54,016 nt of DNA from Heliocybe sulcata (GCA_004369045.1 ML213511.1:846986-901001); one strand, 5' to 3'. Counted from the stretch's first letter, positions 35,400-48,057 are shown. A program made the numbers and translations. Notes: generated from the sequence alone by a model not told the origin.

Positions 35400-37143
35400 A
35401 TGTCGGAACTCTCGCCTGTATACTTCGGAGGGGCCATAGCTTCCACCCTGTGCGTCCTTCTTTGCTTGGAAGCACACCTTCTGATCGCGTGGACAGTCTC
35501 TATGGCGTAGCGCTCGGGCAAGCCTGCCGATACTACCAGGCTTTCCCAAAGGATGGTCTCGGACTAAAGACAGTAGTGCGTCATCAGGCTTCCGTTCCCT
35601 GCTGGTGGCTGATCGATGGGATACGACAAAGGTGGCAACATGTATTCTGGTGAGCAAACTGAAATTTATATAGACACAGGTTTGACTAAAGACGCTCTTC
35701 CTAGCTTGAGACTCTGACGCAGTTCATGCTCACGCACGCGCTGTGGTTCTTCTTTATCCTCAAATGCGAGGGCCTACCTCTCCCATTATGTACAGTCTGG
35801 TGAGTTACTAACTACGTCACCCGGACCATACTTACGGAGCTCATAGGAGTTATATGGTACGCCTATTCGAATCTGCCTCTTGATAGCATTCTTACGGTCG
35901 TCGTGACTAGTTCTCAAACGTTCCTTCTGTGAGCCAATACAAATATTCCACTACTGATATGCTCAACGCAACGTAACAGGGACTCGTCGTCGCTATCGTT
36001 CAATGGTGCGCTACACTCAGAGTAAGACGCATGTACCATTCTAACCTCTCATCACAGCTTCTACATCCAAAGCCTATGGTGCCGTAAGTCTCATACCCGA
36101 TCACGTCGCTCACCACCTTCTCACGCGACTTACAGTGGGCCAAAAGATCTTCGCCTGCATCCTCGTACGCGCTGCGCATACTTTCTCAGTTCTTGCTCTC
36201 AGACCTTTCCCCTAGGCCGTCGGATCTATTTTTGAATTCAGTAAGCCCAGTCCCACACGAATCAACTGATCAATGTCTAACCTACCGACTTGCCCGGCGC
36301 GAACAGTGGTCGGGATCGGTACGTCGGACTCCCTATATATCCCAAACACTCCTCTTACCTCCTTCCCATTCAGTCTATCTGATAGTGGCGTAAGCCCCTT
36401 CCATCCAAACGCCGCCTTGATTCTAATTTTGCCGCTGCACAGCTACACCAACCCCAGCCTCGACGTCGCGAAAGGCTCAGCTCTCGTCCACGAAGTGCGT
36501 GCCCCTCTATCCTCTCCCAGAATCCTCTCAAACCGTACCCGCAGGTCCTAGTCTACGCCGCCATCGCCGCCAGCATCCTCACCGACGCGGGCATCACCAT
36601 CATGATGTGCCGCGCCCTCCTCCAGGGCCGGCAAGACTCCCTCGGCAAATCAAGGTCCGTCTTTGGATTCGGAACCGTACACAGCCTCATGCCTCAACTA
36701 ACCCTGCTTATGCTATACAGATCCGTAATCACAGTCATCATCACCTGGACGCTCGCCACCGGCGTGCTCTTCACGCTCTCAGCGCTTGTATACACCATCA
36801 TCGTAAGCCCCGGCATTCCCATTCCCTGTGGCTCCGACGCGACGATAACCCCGACAGGTAATCACCCTCCCCACCTCCTCCATCCCCAATGGGTTCTACT
36901 TTGCCGCCGCAAAACGTACGTCCCGCATCCCCGTATGTTATATCTCATACTAACGCGTTACCCCGCCCCCGAATAGTATACGTCAACTCCATGCTCGCTT
37001 CGTAAGTCCCAGCACCGCGGATGATCGATCCCTTGCAGACTGACCTTGCCCAACGTAGCCTGAACAACCGCGAAAACCTGCGCGACAAGCTCTACTCGGA
37101 CGGTGTCTCCGTTTATTGGAAGAGCGGCGAGCGACCGCCCTAA
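35400..37143 (+). CDS. DUF6534-type multi-pass membrane protein
   Basis: A second member of the family, on the opposite strand to the first. Start MSELSPVYFGGAIASTL, then over a split codon LLYGVALGQACRYYQAF; LETLTQFMLTHALWFFFILK; very small exons that read in order FSNVP, GLVVAIVQ, FYIQSLW, GQKIFACIL, AVGSIFEF; then VLVYAAIAASILTDAGITIM, CRALLQGRQDSLGK, SVITVIITWTLATGVLFTL; and the signature VYVNSMLASLNNRENL split by an intron, with the tail SVYWKSGERPP. All family landmarks are present, so the gene looks intact, with about 12 exons. Function unknown; expected in the plasma or an internal membrane. The shared order with the 20-22 kb gene shows these are paralogues but not recent duplicates. 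Confidence 0.8.
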
Positions 37144-37648
37144 GTGGGCACGGGTCTGTTGAGAATGCGGGATGTATTTTATTGGATCTATAGTCTATAC
37201 CGTGAATTATGTAGCGTCTTTCTTTGTAGCCCTCACTTGCGTCTTGTCCTATGGTCTTTCAGGTAGTGTACATATATATGCTTTGGAGTATCAGCAAAGA
37301 AAGACGTGATGGGCAGGTCTTGTTGAAGACAGACAGACAGTATCTTCTTCAACGCCCCCTCCATCCTGCCGGCGGGTTCATTGGCGCGTGCGCAAGGTCC
37401 AAATCCACATACTCCACCTCAGCTTTCGGCGAGGCTCTTGTGAAGCGCTCTGGGCCGCCTCGCCCTCCTTCAGCTCTACCACTGGTCTGATGGACGGCTT
37501 GCCACGAGAGACAGTGCCCATACACCTGCGCGGTGTCGAGGAGACATGTACATTGTACGTACAGTGCATATACTGGCGAGATCCAGATGAAAATCGGTAA
37601 GCACACGTACCTGCATCACGAAGGCAGAATGGGCATCAGTCATGGTAC
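37144..37648. other. Intergenic, possible extra 3' exon of the Nudix gene
   Basis: About 500 bp between convergent genes. A minus-strand frame here reads ASPKAEVEYVDLDLAHAP and NPPAGWRGR before a stop at 37349. It could be an alternative 3' exon of the Nudix gene or noise. Confidence 0.3.
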
Positions 37649-38404
37649 TCAAGCGGAATACCACTGGCTGTCAACTATTCTACATTTTATTACCAAATTG
37701 CTCGCTGGATCTGAACGTACTGGACTTTGTCGGTGCCCTCGATACCCTAGACGAAGGGTCGGAAGTGATAGTGTGGTACACGACCAGGGGACACGTACAA
37801 TGTCTTCCAAACCCGATCGACGCTGCTCTGCCCATTGAAAGGCATCCCGGACCACTTTCTCCATACCTTCCGTCAGGGCATAACCGCCAAGGTCATCCGC
37901 GCTAACCCAAGCGTGATCCTGATGTTTCCGGTCGCTCAACACAACTGTTGCATCCTGGACTTCCACAGCAAAATTGAGCTGAATTGTAGTCCTCTCTTCG
38001 GCACCGCCATCTCCCTCAGCCGGCACGGTATACACAAAGTGCTCAAACTCTCCCATCACCTCCGAGACCGTCAGCGCCGTCTCCTCCTGGGCCTCTCTCA
38101 CGACGGCATCGATGATCGTCCCGTCATCGGGATCTACATGGCCGCCTGGGATCTCCCAGACATTAGGCAGGAACCGCTCCTGCGCAGAACGCTTGACGAT
38201 CAGTAGTTTCGGCTGATCGTCCCCAGGCCGTGGGTGGAAGATGGCGACGCCGACGACAAGTCGGTGGTAGCCGTGGCCCTCTGGTGAGGCGAGGAACGAC
38301 TTGGCAGGGATCAGTCTATTCTGTACTTCGGGGGACACTCGAACTCCAGGGCGGTCCATAGATGAGAACAAGAAGAGATGCAGGTGAAACCTGAGCGAAG
38401 CCAC
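37649..38404 (-). CDS. Nudix hydrolase
   Basis: A Nudix-fold pyrophosphohydrolase. The Nudix box G-x5-E-x7-REUxEE-x-x-U is present but shifted: GGHVDPDDGTIIDAVVREAQ followed by EETALTV, so the REAQEE metal-binding core is complete. Upstream strands (YHRLVVGVAIF, LLIVKRSAQERFLPNVWEIP) and the downstream HAWVSADDLGGYAL helix fit the fold. The probable start is Met 38359 (MDRPGVRVSPEVQ) or the in-frame Met at 38404. The last 50 residues after WAEQRRSGLEDI do not resemble the family and may be intron read-through. Substrate (NDP-X) cannot be read from sequence. It is divergent from URA2. Confidence 0.8.
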   Translation of the reverse strand: MASLRFHLHLFLFSSMDRPGVRVSPEVQNRLIPAKSFLASPEGHGYHRLVVGVAIFHPRPGDDQPKLLIVKRSAQERFLPNVWEIPGGHVDPDDGTIIDAVVREAQEETALTVSEVMGEFEHFVYTVPAEGDGGAEERTTIQLNFAVEVQDATVVLSDRKHQDHAWVSADDLGGYALTEGMEKVVRDAFQWAEQRRSGLEDIVRVPWSCTTLSLPTLRLGYRGHRQSPVRSDPASNLVIKCRIVDSQWYSA

Positions 38405-38788
38405 ACGGATGTATTTGGGTGCAAGACCCGGGAACTGTAAGTGTCGCCCTTATGGATGCGTAAATACCAAATGTGAGCGATTGTTGCTGCTACTTTTGCT
38501 GCTGTGCGCAAGAATCGTCCACTGTCCCTGAGTTCTAGCCCTGCACATTGTTGAAGCGCCCATTTGTGAAACTTAATAACGGCTCAAGCGCAGGAGTAGA
38601 TCCAGGATAGAAAGATCATCCTCCTTCTTTTCATAGTCGAGGCGAGTTCCTTTGCATGATCTTCTGCAGAGTGCCCGAGGTCGTGCTCTGGTTTTCAGCG
38701 ATCGCATACCTAAATCAGGTAATGGCAGGATTGATTGCACGTGGAGCGATCTGTCTTAAGAGGAGAATTTTGGTTTGCCGTTCCTCTT

Positions 38789-38878
38789 CCTCTCCACCCA
38801 GCACGTACCCCCGGTGCGCCCTCGCCCTGTTCGTTTTCACGAAATCGCCGCACTTTTGATACGCACTGGGTGGAGAGG
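38789..38878. promoter_or_regulatory. 13-bp perfect inverted repeat in the URA2 upstream region
   Basis: CCTCTCCACCCAG at 38789-38801 and its exact reverse complement at 38866-38878, 64 bp apart, 64-153 bp upstream of the URA2 ATG. It could be a paired site for a dimeric activator or a 5'-leader hairpin. The whole Nudix-URA2 gap (38405-38941) holds no other feature. Confidence 0.4.
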
Positions 38879-38941
38879 TCGCGACCCTGAAATTCCAGCA
38901 ATAAAAACAGTAAAGTCACTCACAAGGCTGCTCGTTCAATC

Positions 38942-41900
38942 ATGGCTCTCTCGAACCCGCCGTCTTCAGTCAACCTTCCACCGACTAGACCTGTGCTTGC
39001 CCGCGCTGCGTCCAACATGCCCAATGGGTACCCTCAGGCCCCGGTGACTGTACCTCCTCAAGTTAATGGCGACTCTGCAGCTCTAGTTGACGCTGTACTG
39101 GAACTTGCGGACGGGACCGTCCTTCGTGGTTTTAGTTTCGGTAAAGAAGGCAAAAGCGTCTCAGGAGAATGTGTCTTCCAAACCGGTTAGTTCTCGGATG
39201 GTGTTCAGAAATATTTAGCTTCAGATAATGCACTCTGTGACATCGAACTAACGCTTGTACGACAGGTATGGTGGGGTACACTGAATCTATTACAGATCCT
39301 TCCTACGAGGGGCAGATACTGATCCTGACATATCCTTTGATTGGAAACTACGGTGTCCCTCCCCGACCGGACGACGTTGATGGAGCCTCTAACCCTGACA
39401 TCCTTCCACCGGACTTTGAATCCTCGAGGATCCACGTCGCAGCCCTAGTCGTAGGCTACTACTCTCAGGATTACTCGCACTTCCTCGCTTCGTCTTCTCT
39501 CGGACAGTGGCTCAAAGAAAACGGCATCCCTGCCATTTATGGAGTGGACACTCGCATGCTCACGAAGAAGATTAGGGAGAAAGGTAGCATGCTGGGCAAA
39601 ATCCTGGCTCGGAAGCCTGATGCGCGCTTGGGCCGGCCAAAGTCGCTCATCGTCGGCTCTCAGCCTGCCTCCCGCGCCCCTTCTCCGCCTGGCTCGGAGA
39701 GCTGGCGGGCAGACTACATCGAGGCTCCCTTCAAGGACCCGAATCAAGAAAATCTCGTCGCGGTGGTCTCTATCAAAGAGCCACGGGTGTACAAGCCCAC
39801 CGCGGCACCCGTCCTGCATCCATCCGGCCGAACCCTGCGTGTCCTTGCGATCGACGTGGGCATGAAGTACAACCAGATCCGGTGCTTTACACGTCGCGGC
39901 GTCGAGCTCAAGGTCGTGCCCTGGGATTATGACTTCCTCGCGCCGTCGGAGGAGTACGACGGCCTGTTCGTCTCGAACGGCCCTGGCGACCCGACGACAG
40001 TTCAGACGACGATTGCGCGGCTCGCGAAAGCGATGGAGAACCCCCATCGCCCGATATTCGGTATCTGTCTCGGCCACCAGCTGCTCGCGCTTGCGGCGGG
40101 CGCGAAGACTTCGAAGATGAAGTACGGGAACCGTGGACACAACATCCCGTGCACGGACGCGATCAGTGGGCGGTGCTATATCACTAGCCAGAACCACGGG
40201 TATCAGGTCGACACATCGACTCTCCCTGAGGGCTGGAAGGAGTTGTTCCAGAATGCGAACGATGGCAGTAATGAAGGTATTTATTGCGTCGACAAACCGT
40301 TCTTCTCGGTTCAATTCCACCCGGAGAGCACGCCCGGCCCGCGGGACACCGAATTCCTCTTCGAGGTTTTCATCCAGAACATCCTCGACTGCGCCAAGAC
40401 CAACTCACCCGTGCCGATCTCGATGCCTGGTGGTAGGCGAGAGGAGCACGAAGCCCGCTTGCCCCGCGTGAGCGTGAAGAAGGTGCTCATCCTCGGTTCG
40501 GGCGGTCTTTCCATCGGCCAGGCGGGTGAGTTCGACTACTCGGGTTCGCAGGCGATCAAGGCGCTCAAGGAGGAGGGCATCTATACTGTGATGGTGAACC
40601 CAAATATTGCGACGATCGCAACGTCGAAGGGACTTGCGGATAAAGTCTACTTCCTGCCCGTCACACCCGAGTTTGTGAGGAAAATCATCCAGTACGAGAA
40701 GCCGGACGGGATTTACTGCACGTTTGGCGGGCAGACTGCGTTGAACGTGGGCATCAAGCTCAAAGACGAGTTCGCGGGACTGGGGGTCAAGGTCCTGGGG
40801 ACGCCTATCGAGACTGTGATCACCACCGAGGACCGGCAGCTGTTTGCACAGGCTATGGAGGAGATTGGGGAACGGTGCGCCCGGAGTCAGACGGCAACTA
40901 CGACTGACGAGGCGGTCGTGGCTGCCAGCGAGATCGGGTTCCCCGTCATCGTGCGCGCAGCATACGCCCTGGGCGGGCTGGGCAGCGGATTCGCGCAGGA
41001 CGAGCAGCAGCTGCGCGCGCTGTGCACCAAGGCGTTCGCCACCTCCCCGCAGGTGCTCGTCGAGAAGAGTATGAAGGGGTGGAAGGAGATCGAGTACGAG
41101 GTGGTGAGGGATTGCAGAGACAACTGCATCACTGTGTGTAACATGGAGAACTTTGATCCGCTTGGGATACACACTGGCGACTCGATCGTTGTTGCGCCCA
41201 GCCAGACGCTGTCGGATGCGGATTTCAACATGCTACGGACCACTGCGATAAATGTGATCCGGCATCTGGGCGTTGTGGGGGAGTGCAATATTCAATATGC
41301 GCTCAACCCTAATTCGAAGGAGTATTGTATCATCGAGGTAAACGATCTTCACATCATACTTGCATAAGTAAATACTGACTTTATTCCTTTGCCTCTTAGG
41401 TCAACGCTCGTCTCTCGAGGTCCTCCGCCCTTGCCTCTAAGGCCACTGGGTATCCGCTTGCCTTCATCGCTGCGAAGCTTGGTCTTGGCATTCCACTGAA
41501 CGAGATCAAGAATTCAGTGACCAGAGTCACAACAGCCTGCTTCGAGCCCAGCTTGGATTACGTTGTCGTTAAGATCCCGAGATGGGACTTGAAGAAGTTC
41601 AGCAGGGTTAGCAGGCTGCTGAGCAGCAGTATGAAGAGTGTCGGCGAGGTTATGAGTATTGGGCGGACATTTGAGGAGACGATACAGAAGGCCATTAGGG
41701 CGATTGATGATCAGTTCCTCGGGTTCGCAAAGGTCAGTTATTCATGCAACATCGCATTGTATGCGGGTACTTATGGATGCTCATCAGAACGACTACGTCG
41801 AGGATATCGACGAAGAGCTGGTCAATCCGACTGATAAACGCATCTTTGCGATCTCCTCTGCCTTCGATCGCGGTTACAGCGTCGATAAAATCTGGCAGAT

Positions 41901-44900
41901 GACGCAGATCGACAAGTGGTTCTTGACGAAGCTGCAGTACATTTTCCAGATGGAGCAGCGCCTGTCTGCCTCGTCGATCTCCGCCATCTCCAGCGACGTG
42001 CTCCGGCAAGCGAAGCAGCTTGGTTTCTCCGACCGTCAAGTTGCGACGTGTTTCGGGTCGAACGAGCTTGCCGTGCGTCGACTGCGTCAAGAATTCGGCA
42101 TTGCGCCGTTTGTCAAGCAGATCGACACGGTTGCGGCGGAGTTCCCAGCCTTCACGAACTACCTGTACACCACGTACAATGCTGTGGAACATGACATTTC
42201 TTTCAACGATAGAGGTGTCATGGTTCTGGGATCGGGTGTGTATAGGATCGGGTCTTCAGTGGAGTTCGACTGGTGTGCAGTCAGAGCTATCAGGACCCTT
42301 CGCGAGCAGGGCCTTCCGACCATCATGGTGAACTACAACCCGGAGACTGTCAGTACCGATTACGACGAAGCCGATCGTTTGTACTTCGAGAACATCAGCT
42401 TGGAGACCGTGCTCGACATTTACGATGCCGAGCGGTCGCGCGGTGTCGTCCTCTCCATGGGTGGTCAGACTCCGAACAATATCGCACTCCCGCTGTATCG
42501 CCAAAATGTCAGGATCTACGGTACCTCCCCGGAAATGATTGATACGGCGGAGAATCGGTACAAGTTCTCTCGACTGCTCGATGAGATCGGGGTTGACCAG
42601 CCTTCGTGGAAGGAGCTGACGACCGTCGAGGAGGCACACTCCTTCTGTGACACAGTCGGGTACCCAGTCTTGGTTCGACCCTCCTATGTCCTGTCTGGAG
42701 CTGCCATGAACGTGGCTTTCACGCCAGACGACTTGCAAAGCTACTTGACCCAGGCGACGGCGGTGTCCCGAGAGCATCCCGTGGTTATCACGAAATACAT
42801 CGAAGGCGCCAAGGAGATCGAAATGGATGCCATCGCTAAGGACGGCACAATGGTCATGCACTACATCTCGGAACACGTCGAGAATGCTGGCGTTCATTCA
42901 GGCGACGCGACGCTCATCCATCCGCCACAAGATTTGGATCCTTTGACTGTCCGTCAGATTGAAGAGGCTACTGCAAAGATCGGCAACGCTCTGAATGTGA
43001 CTGGTCCGTTCAACATCCAGTTCATCGCCAAGAACAACGAGATCAAGGTCATTGAGTGTAACCTCCGTGCTGCTCGTTCGTTCCCTTTTGTATCAAAGGT
43101 GACCGGCGTTGACGCCATCGAAATGGCGACAAAAGTTATGATGGGTCTTCCGGTAGAAGTATACCCAGACCCGGGTTTGCCCACGGACTACGTCGGTGTC
43201 AAGGTGCCGCAGTTCAGTTTCAGTCGATTGTCCGGGGCCGATCCCATCTTGGGCGTTGAGATGGCCTCCACTGGTGAGGTGGCTTGTTTCGGCAGGGACA
43301 AATACGAGGCATATCTCAAGTCCCTCATATCAACCGGTATCGTACCTCCGAAAAAGAATATTCTATTCTCAATCGGCGGCTACAAGGAGAAGTTGGAACT
43401 ACTTCCGGTCGTGCAGAAGCTACATGCAGCTGGCTACAACATCTTTGCTACTGCGGGTACCGCCGATTTCTTCTCGGAGCACAATGTACCCTGCAAGGTG
43501 TGTTATTCTTTTTCCTTGTAAATGAGCGGTAGTGACGTCTAGGACAGTACCTCGAAACACTAGGCGAGGACAGTCGGGAAGAAGTAAAGTCAGAATACGA
43601 CTTGGCCCAGCATCTGGCTAACAACCTGATTGACATGTACATAAATCTGCCATCCAAGAATCACTATCGACGGCCTGCCAGTTACACGAGTAAAGGATAC
43701 CGTACTCGGCGTATGGCCATTGACTTTGCGGTTCCGCTTATAACCAATGTCAAGTGTGCCAAGCTGCTCGCGGAGGCCCTAGTACGGAGGCTAAGTTTGG
43801 ACGTCTCGCCAGTTGATTTCCAGACGTCACACCGCACGCACACGTTCCCAGGCCTCGTCAACGTCGCTAGCTTTGTTCCAGGTCTGACTGTCCAGGGAAG
43901 CGGCGACTTTGTGGAAGCTACCAAGGCAAATATCAGCGCTGGCTTTACCACGGCTGTCGTAGTGCCCGTCGGCCGCAGTAACAAGATAGCCGACCCAGCC
44001 ACTCTTGAGCGGGCTCGTGCGAATATCAAGGACTCCGCGTTTTGCAACTACGCTCTCAGTATCTCTGCAGCGCCGGAAAATGTCAAGTCTTTGGATGAAG
44101 AAATACAGGCGGATATCAAGTCGTTGTTTATGCCTCTTCACACAGACAGTATCGAGACTCAGGTCTCGGTCATGGCTTCCCACTTTGCATCGTGGCCGGC
44201 TGACAAGTTGATTGTGACGGACGCTAAAGGTTCCGACCTGGCTTCTGTCTTGTTGCTGGCCAGCTTGCACGACCGCACTATACATGTCACGGACGTTCGT
44301 AGTAAGGAGGACATCCTACTCATATCTCTTAGTAAAGCCAAGAATCTGAGGGTGACATGTGATGTCTCCGTCTATGCTCTGTTCTTCTCCCAGGACCAAT
44401 TCCCGGAAGCAAAATGCCTGCCTTCGGCTGAGGACCAGAAGGCACTTTGGGCGCGCCTCGACGTTATCGACGCGTTTTCCGTCAGCGCATTACCTTACGA
44501 ATTAGCAACAGAGCTCAAGAAACCAGCTTCCTCTTGGTCCGGTGTCGAGGAAACGCTACCCTTGCTCCTCACGGCAGTTTACGATGGTCGCTTGACGTTG
44601 CCGCAGATTCAGTCTCGTCTTCATGACAATCCCATACGTATCTTTGGTCTGCCCGAGCAAGCCAACACCCATGTGGAGGTCGTGATAGGCAACAAGTTAC
44701 AATTCACTCAACACTCGTCGACGTGGTCTCCATTGCAGCGACATTCTGTAACAGGAGAAGTACACAGAGTCGTCGTGCATGGCCATACGGTTTTCTTGGA
44801 TGGTCAATTGTTCAGTCCTGCGCTGGGCAGAGATCTTTCGAGCGCGACTATTAGCCACCCGCGAGCTGAAAGGACCGCATCTGTGTCGAATGTGGATGGT

Positions 44901-46114
44901 GCGGTTGCTCCGACAACTGCCAAGGCAGTCGAGCCTACGACTCACGTATCTGCCAGCACCATTGTTCCTTCAGCATCCGGTCAGGCTTTCCACGGTCCTC
45001 CTGCTGCCCCGCATCTCTTCTCCCACCTGTTGTCTCATCCTACGTTCCATCGTCGGCACATCCTTTCGGTCAAGCAGTTCACGGCTCAGGATTTGTATGA
45101 TCTTTTTGCTCTTGCCCACGAGATGCAGCTCCAGGTCGAGCGAAATGGTAGCCTGGACCTTCTGAAGGGGAAGGTGTTGTGCACTCTGTTCTATGAAGCC
45201 TCCACTAGGACGAGCTCCTCGTTCGACGCGGCTATGAAGCGTTGCGGTGGCGAGGTCGTACAGATCAACACTAGCCATTCTTCCGTTACCAAGGGCGAAA
45301 GTCTGCCCGATACGATTCGCACTTTGGGCTGTTACGCCGACGCTATAGTGATTAGACATCCGGACGTGGGCAGCTCCCAACTTGCCGCCAAGTTCTCTCC
45401 TGTTCCCGTCATCAACGCAGGCGACGGCATTGGAGAACATCCGACGCAAGTAAGTACTTGTCTTATGAAGCTTCTATTGTTCATAACTTTGGCTTCAGGC
45501 GCTTCTGGACGTATACACTATCCGTTCCGAGCTGGGTACAGTGAACGGACGTACTATCACCCTCTTGGGTGATCTCAAGAACGGTCGTACCGTGCACAGC
45601 CTGGTCTCTCTTCTGTCCTTCTACGCCGTCCGTCTCAACTTCGTCTCTCCCCCCTCACTCGCGATGCCTCCTCGAGTCGTTTCCGCCGCTCGCAAGGCCG
45701 GCATCCCGGTTTACGAGTGCGAATCTTTGGAAGAAGTGTTGGGCGACACGGACGTTCTCTATGTTACCCGAGTCCAGAAAGAACGCTTTGCTAGCGAAGC
45801 GGAATGGGATCTCGTGAAGAACGCGTACCGGGTTCACCATGCCGTTCTATCTCGCGCTAAAGAAGAGATGATTGTCATGCATCCGTTGCCTCGAGTAAAC
45901 GGTCAGTGACTTTAGCCCACCATTATCGCGCTTGTCCTCACTTCTATATGTCTAGAAATTGATCCTGAGGTCGATTTCGACTCTCGACGCGCAGTGTACT
46001 TCCGGCAGATGCGCTATGGCTTATTCGTAAGTCCCCGAAATATGTCTCGGTGTTTCCGACCTGATAGCCCTCCCGCAGATCCGAATGGCGCTGTTGGCCA
46101 GTGTCATCGGGTGA
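38942..46114 (+). CDS. URA2: Carbamoyl-phosphate synthase / aspartate carbamoyltransferase (fungal CAD)
   Basis: First two steps of UMP synthesis in one cytosolic polypeptide. Eight exons fit: 38942-39185, 39266-41337, 41400-41732, 41788-43497, 43548-45449, 45499-45901, 45956-46026, 46079-46114. They sum to 6,771 nt, exactly 2,256 codons plus stop, close to yeast Ura2 (2,214). Order: glutaminase small domain; GATase with catalytic Cys in FGICLGHQL and His in FSVQFHPE; two ATP-grasp CPSase halves ([35 protein letters not shown]); the MGS-like allosteric domain ending [11 protein letters not shown]; a dihydroorotase-like segment (about 43680-44700); and ATCase with [24 protein letters not shown]. 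The DHOase-like part lacks the zinc-binding HxH, so it should be inactive and URA4 is needed elsewhere. UTP feedback acts through the MGS-like domain in the family. Confidence 0.97.
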
Positions 46115-47650
46115 ACTCGAACGTGCATTATGGCAATAAAAGTAATGACCTTTAGAAGTAATAAACCAATGTATCTATAGTCACCAGCTCACAGGGACAG
46201 TGCATAGTAGAGAACGAGTACCGAATAGAACAATCAGCTATTCGTTATATCGTTATAGAAGACGAGCAATGCGATGTGTCTAATGTGCTGCCTGAAGGAT
46301 TCGCTGGATGGGTAGTTCCCGACCATGCGCCAGACGGACACCTCTAACTTGAGAGTATCGGCGCTGCGCGGCACGCCAGGTTCCGATTCCCCCGGTAATG
46401 GGGGTGTCGATATACCTAATGAATTCACTGCCTGGATTTGCGATTGATGAATGTCTTTGTTCTGCATCAACAGCAGAGGTCATAGACGCTGCGCGGCTGG
46501 CAGATTTCCAGGTGCATTAATGCTTTAATCAAACAGATCCGAAATGTCGGGAGGACCCGGAGAACTGCATCTGCAAGACCGGCCGCGTGCACAGGCCAAC
46601 TACTTATGCAGGTCATAACAGATGGTAGATGTATATGGATTGTAAGCGCTGAATATGTTAATAGAGCCTTCAGGCAAATACTTGCACTAAGCCGGGCACT
46701 CGGAGGCTTGACATTACTGAGATCTCAGACCCCGCTCTGGCCGGCCTATCGGCCGCCAAATCGAGGTCGAATGCCACATGTCGGTCGTCGACATACTAGG
46801 TACATGTCTGCTGCCAAACCGGGGATGGGGTTGCAAAGTCAACACACCGGTTACAACCTACCTGTGCAATGCTACTATGTCAAAAACCCGCATAAATCAC
46901 AGACTGTTGCATTACACGGCCAGACCAGAATTTGTGATAATCCAGTCGCGCTTACAGGTTGAGATATCCTTATCGTAGCCTTTTGTGTCAATTTGGTGCC
47001 AGACGACAGGGAAGTCTCGTATCTATTTGCGTTGTGACGACGACGTCGCGGGGCACAGTATTTCAGGGGCGCTACTCACTGCGGTGTAGGATAATGATAA
47101 TGAGCGGAGTTACATAAGCATTCTCAGGACCTGCGTGTGGCGTATTTTGTGGCTGCAGAATAAACAGCTCTTCGTAGTCAGTTCCTGAAGCCAAGTATCC
47201 TTAGCATAGGGTGTTAGTTGCAAGGATAACTGGTGATAGTTAAAACCGCCAGGTAGTAAGGACCGCCGTACGTCGAGTACATCAGTACGCCCGAGCACTG
47301 TATCAGCATTTTTGATGCAACAAATCATCAGTACAACTAGAGCTTGTTGCATCAGCTTCTTTTCTACTGTTAGTCTCTAATGTTAGCTTATGTGCGCTGC
47401 CAAATGGCACTTCCAACCGGATTATGCAAACCTCTCCCAGTCTGATGATCACGGTGAGTCAGAGATTGATTCTGGTACTGAACGGCAAATGCCGACCATG
47501 TGGCGAGAGATAGAAATGCTGCCTCGCAACAATCCTGGCTAATATTACGCATCCCATATGCACTCATAAATCGTCTAAAATGTAGCCAATCAAGTCTCCA
47601 AGTTTTTTATGTTAATTCATAGTGGGTGTATACGTGCAGCGCTACTCTCG
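46115..47650. other. Intergenic, gene-free, with dispersed repeat fragments
   Basis: About 1.5 kb between URA2 and the helicase block. A fragment near 47066-47110 (GCGCTACTC, then GATAATGAGCGG) partly recurs at 47640-47660, so the left edge of the mobile block may have been duplicated here. No protein or RNA gene could be supported. Confidence 0.4.
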
Positions 47651-47698
47651 GATAATGAGCGGGGTTCGAACCTTCCCTGATACTGAGCGGGGTTCGAA
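47651..47698. repeat. 20-bp direct repeat with B-box-like core
   Basis: GATAATGAGCGGGGTTCGAA (47651-47670) and the same with one change (47679-47698), period 28 bp. Each contains GGTTCGAA, like a Pol III B box, but the flanks do not form a tRNA T-arm. It lies at the left side of the helicase/DUF6589 unit and may be a subterminal repeat. Confidence 0.5.
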
Positions 47699-47806
47699 TT
47701 GAGCTACCCCCGGCCATAGGCCGGAAGAAAAAATCAAACCAAATACCCTACGGTGCGCATAACATCTTACTTGACATAGCGTACCCAGGCGGTCGTTAGG
47801 TCGAGG

Positions 47807-48040
47807 ATGGAATTGTCCAAATGGCTCTTACGAGCTAGTCTTGAAGCCAGACTCTTTGTAGAGGACTTTGGCGACACCGAAATACATACAAAGAGTCTGG
47901 AAGCACTCGATCGTGAGCGCATACACCACAATTTCGTACTCCGTCTATTTCCTTTTATGGTATGTGGGCCACTGCCGCCACAGTCCTTCAGAGAATGTTT
48001 TGCCTCTATACCTAAGAAGACGATAGACTATGTAGAATAG
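47807..48040 (+). CDS. Possible 5' exon of the helicase
   Basis: A frame starting MELSKWLLRASLEARLFVED. A donor GTATGT at about 47959 and the acceptor TAG just before 48040 would splice it to the helicase segment that starts upstream of VDVPWALD. No motif is recognised, so this exon is provisional. Confidence 0.3.
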   Translation: MELSKWLLRASLEARLFVEDFGDTEIHTKSLEALDRERIHHNFVLRLFPFMVCGPLPPQSFRECFASIPKKTIDYVE

Positions 48041-48057
48041 GGGTACAAACAATTGTC

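Noticed and set aside
39445-40320. Long minus-strand frames opposite URA2 (39445-40320, 40405-41172, 42256-42897)
   Set aside because: Shadow frames of a strongly biased GC-rich coding region; Arg/Leu-rich with no motif, while the plus strand is unambiguous.
47651-47698. tRNA gene based on GGTTCGAA
   Set aside because: The flanking five bases do not pair as a T-stem and no anticodon or acceptor arm can be drawn.
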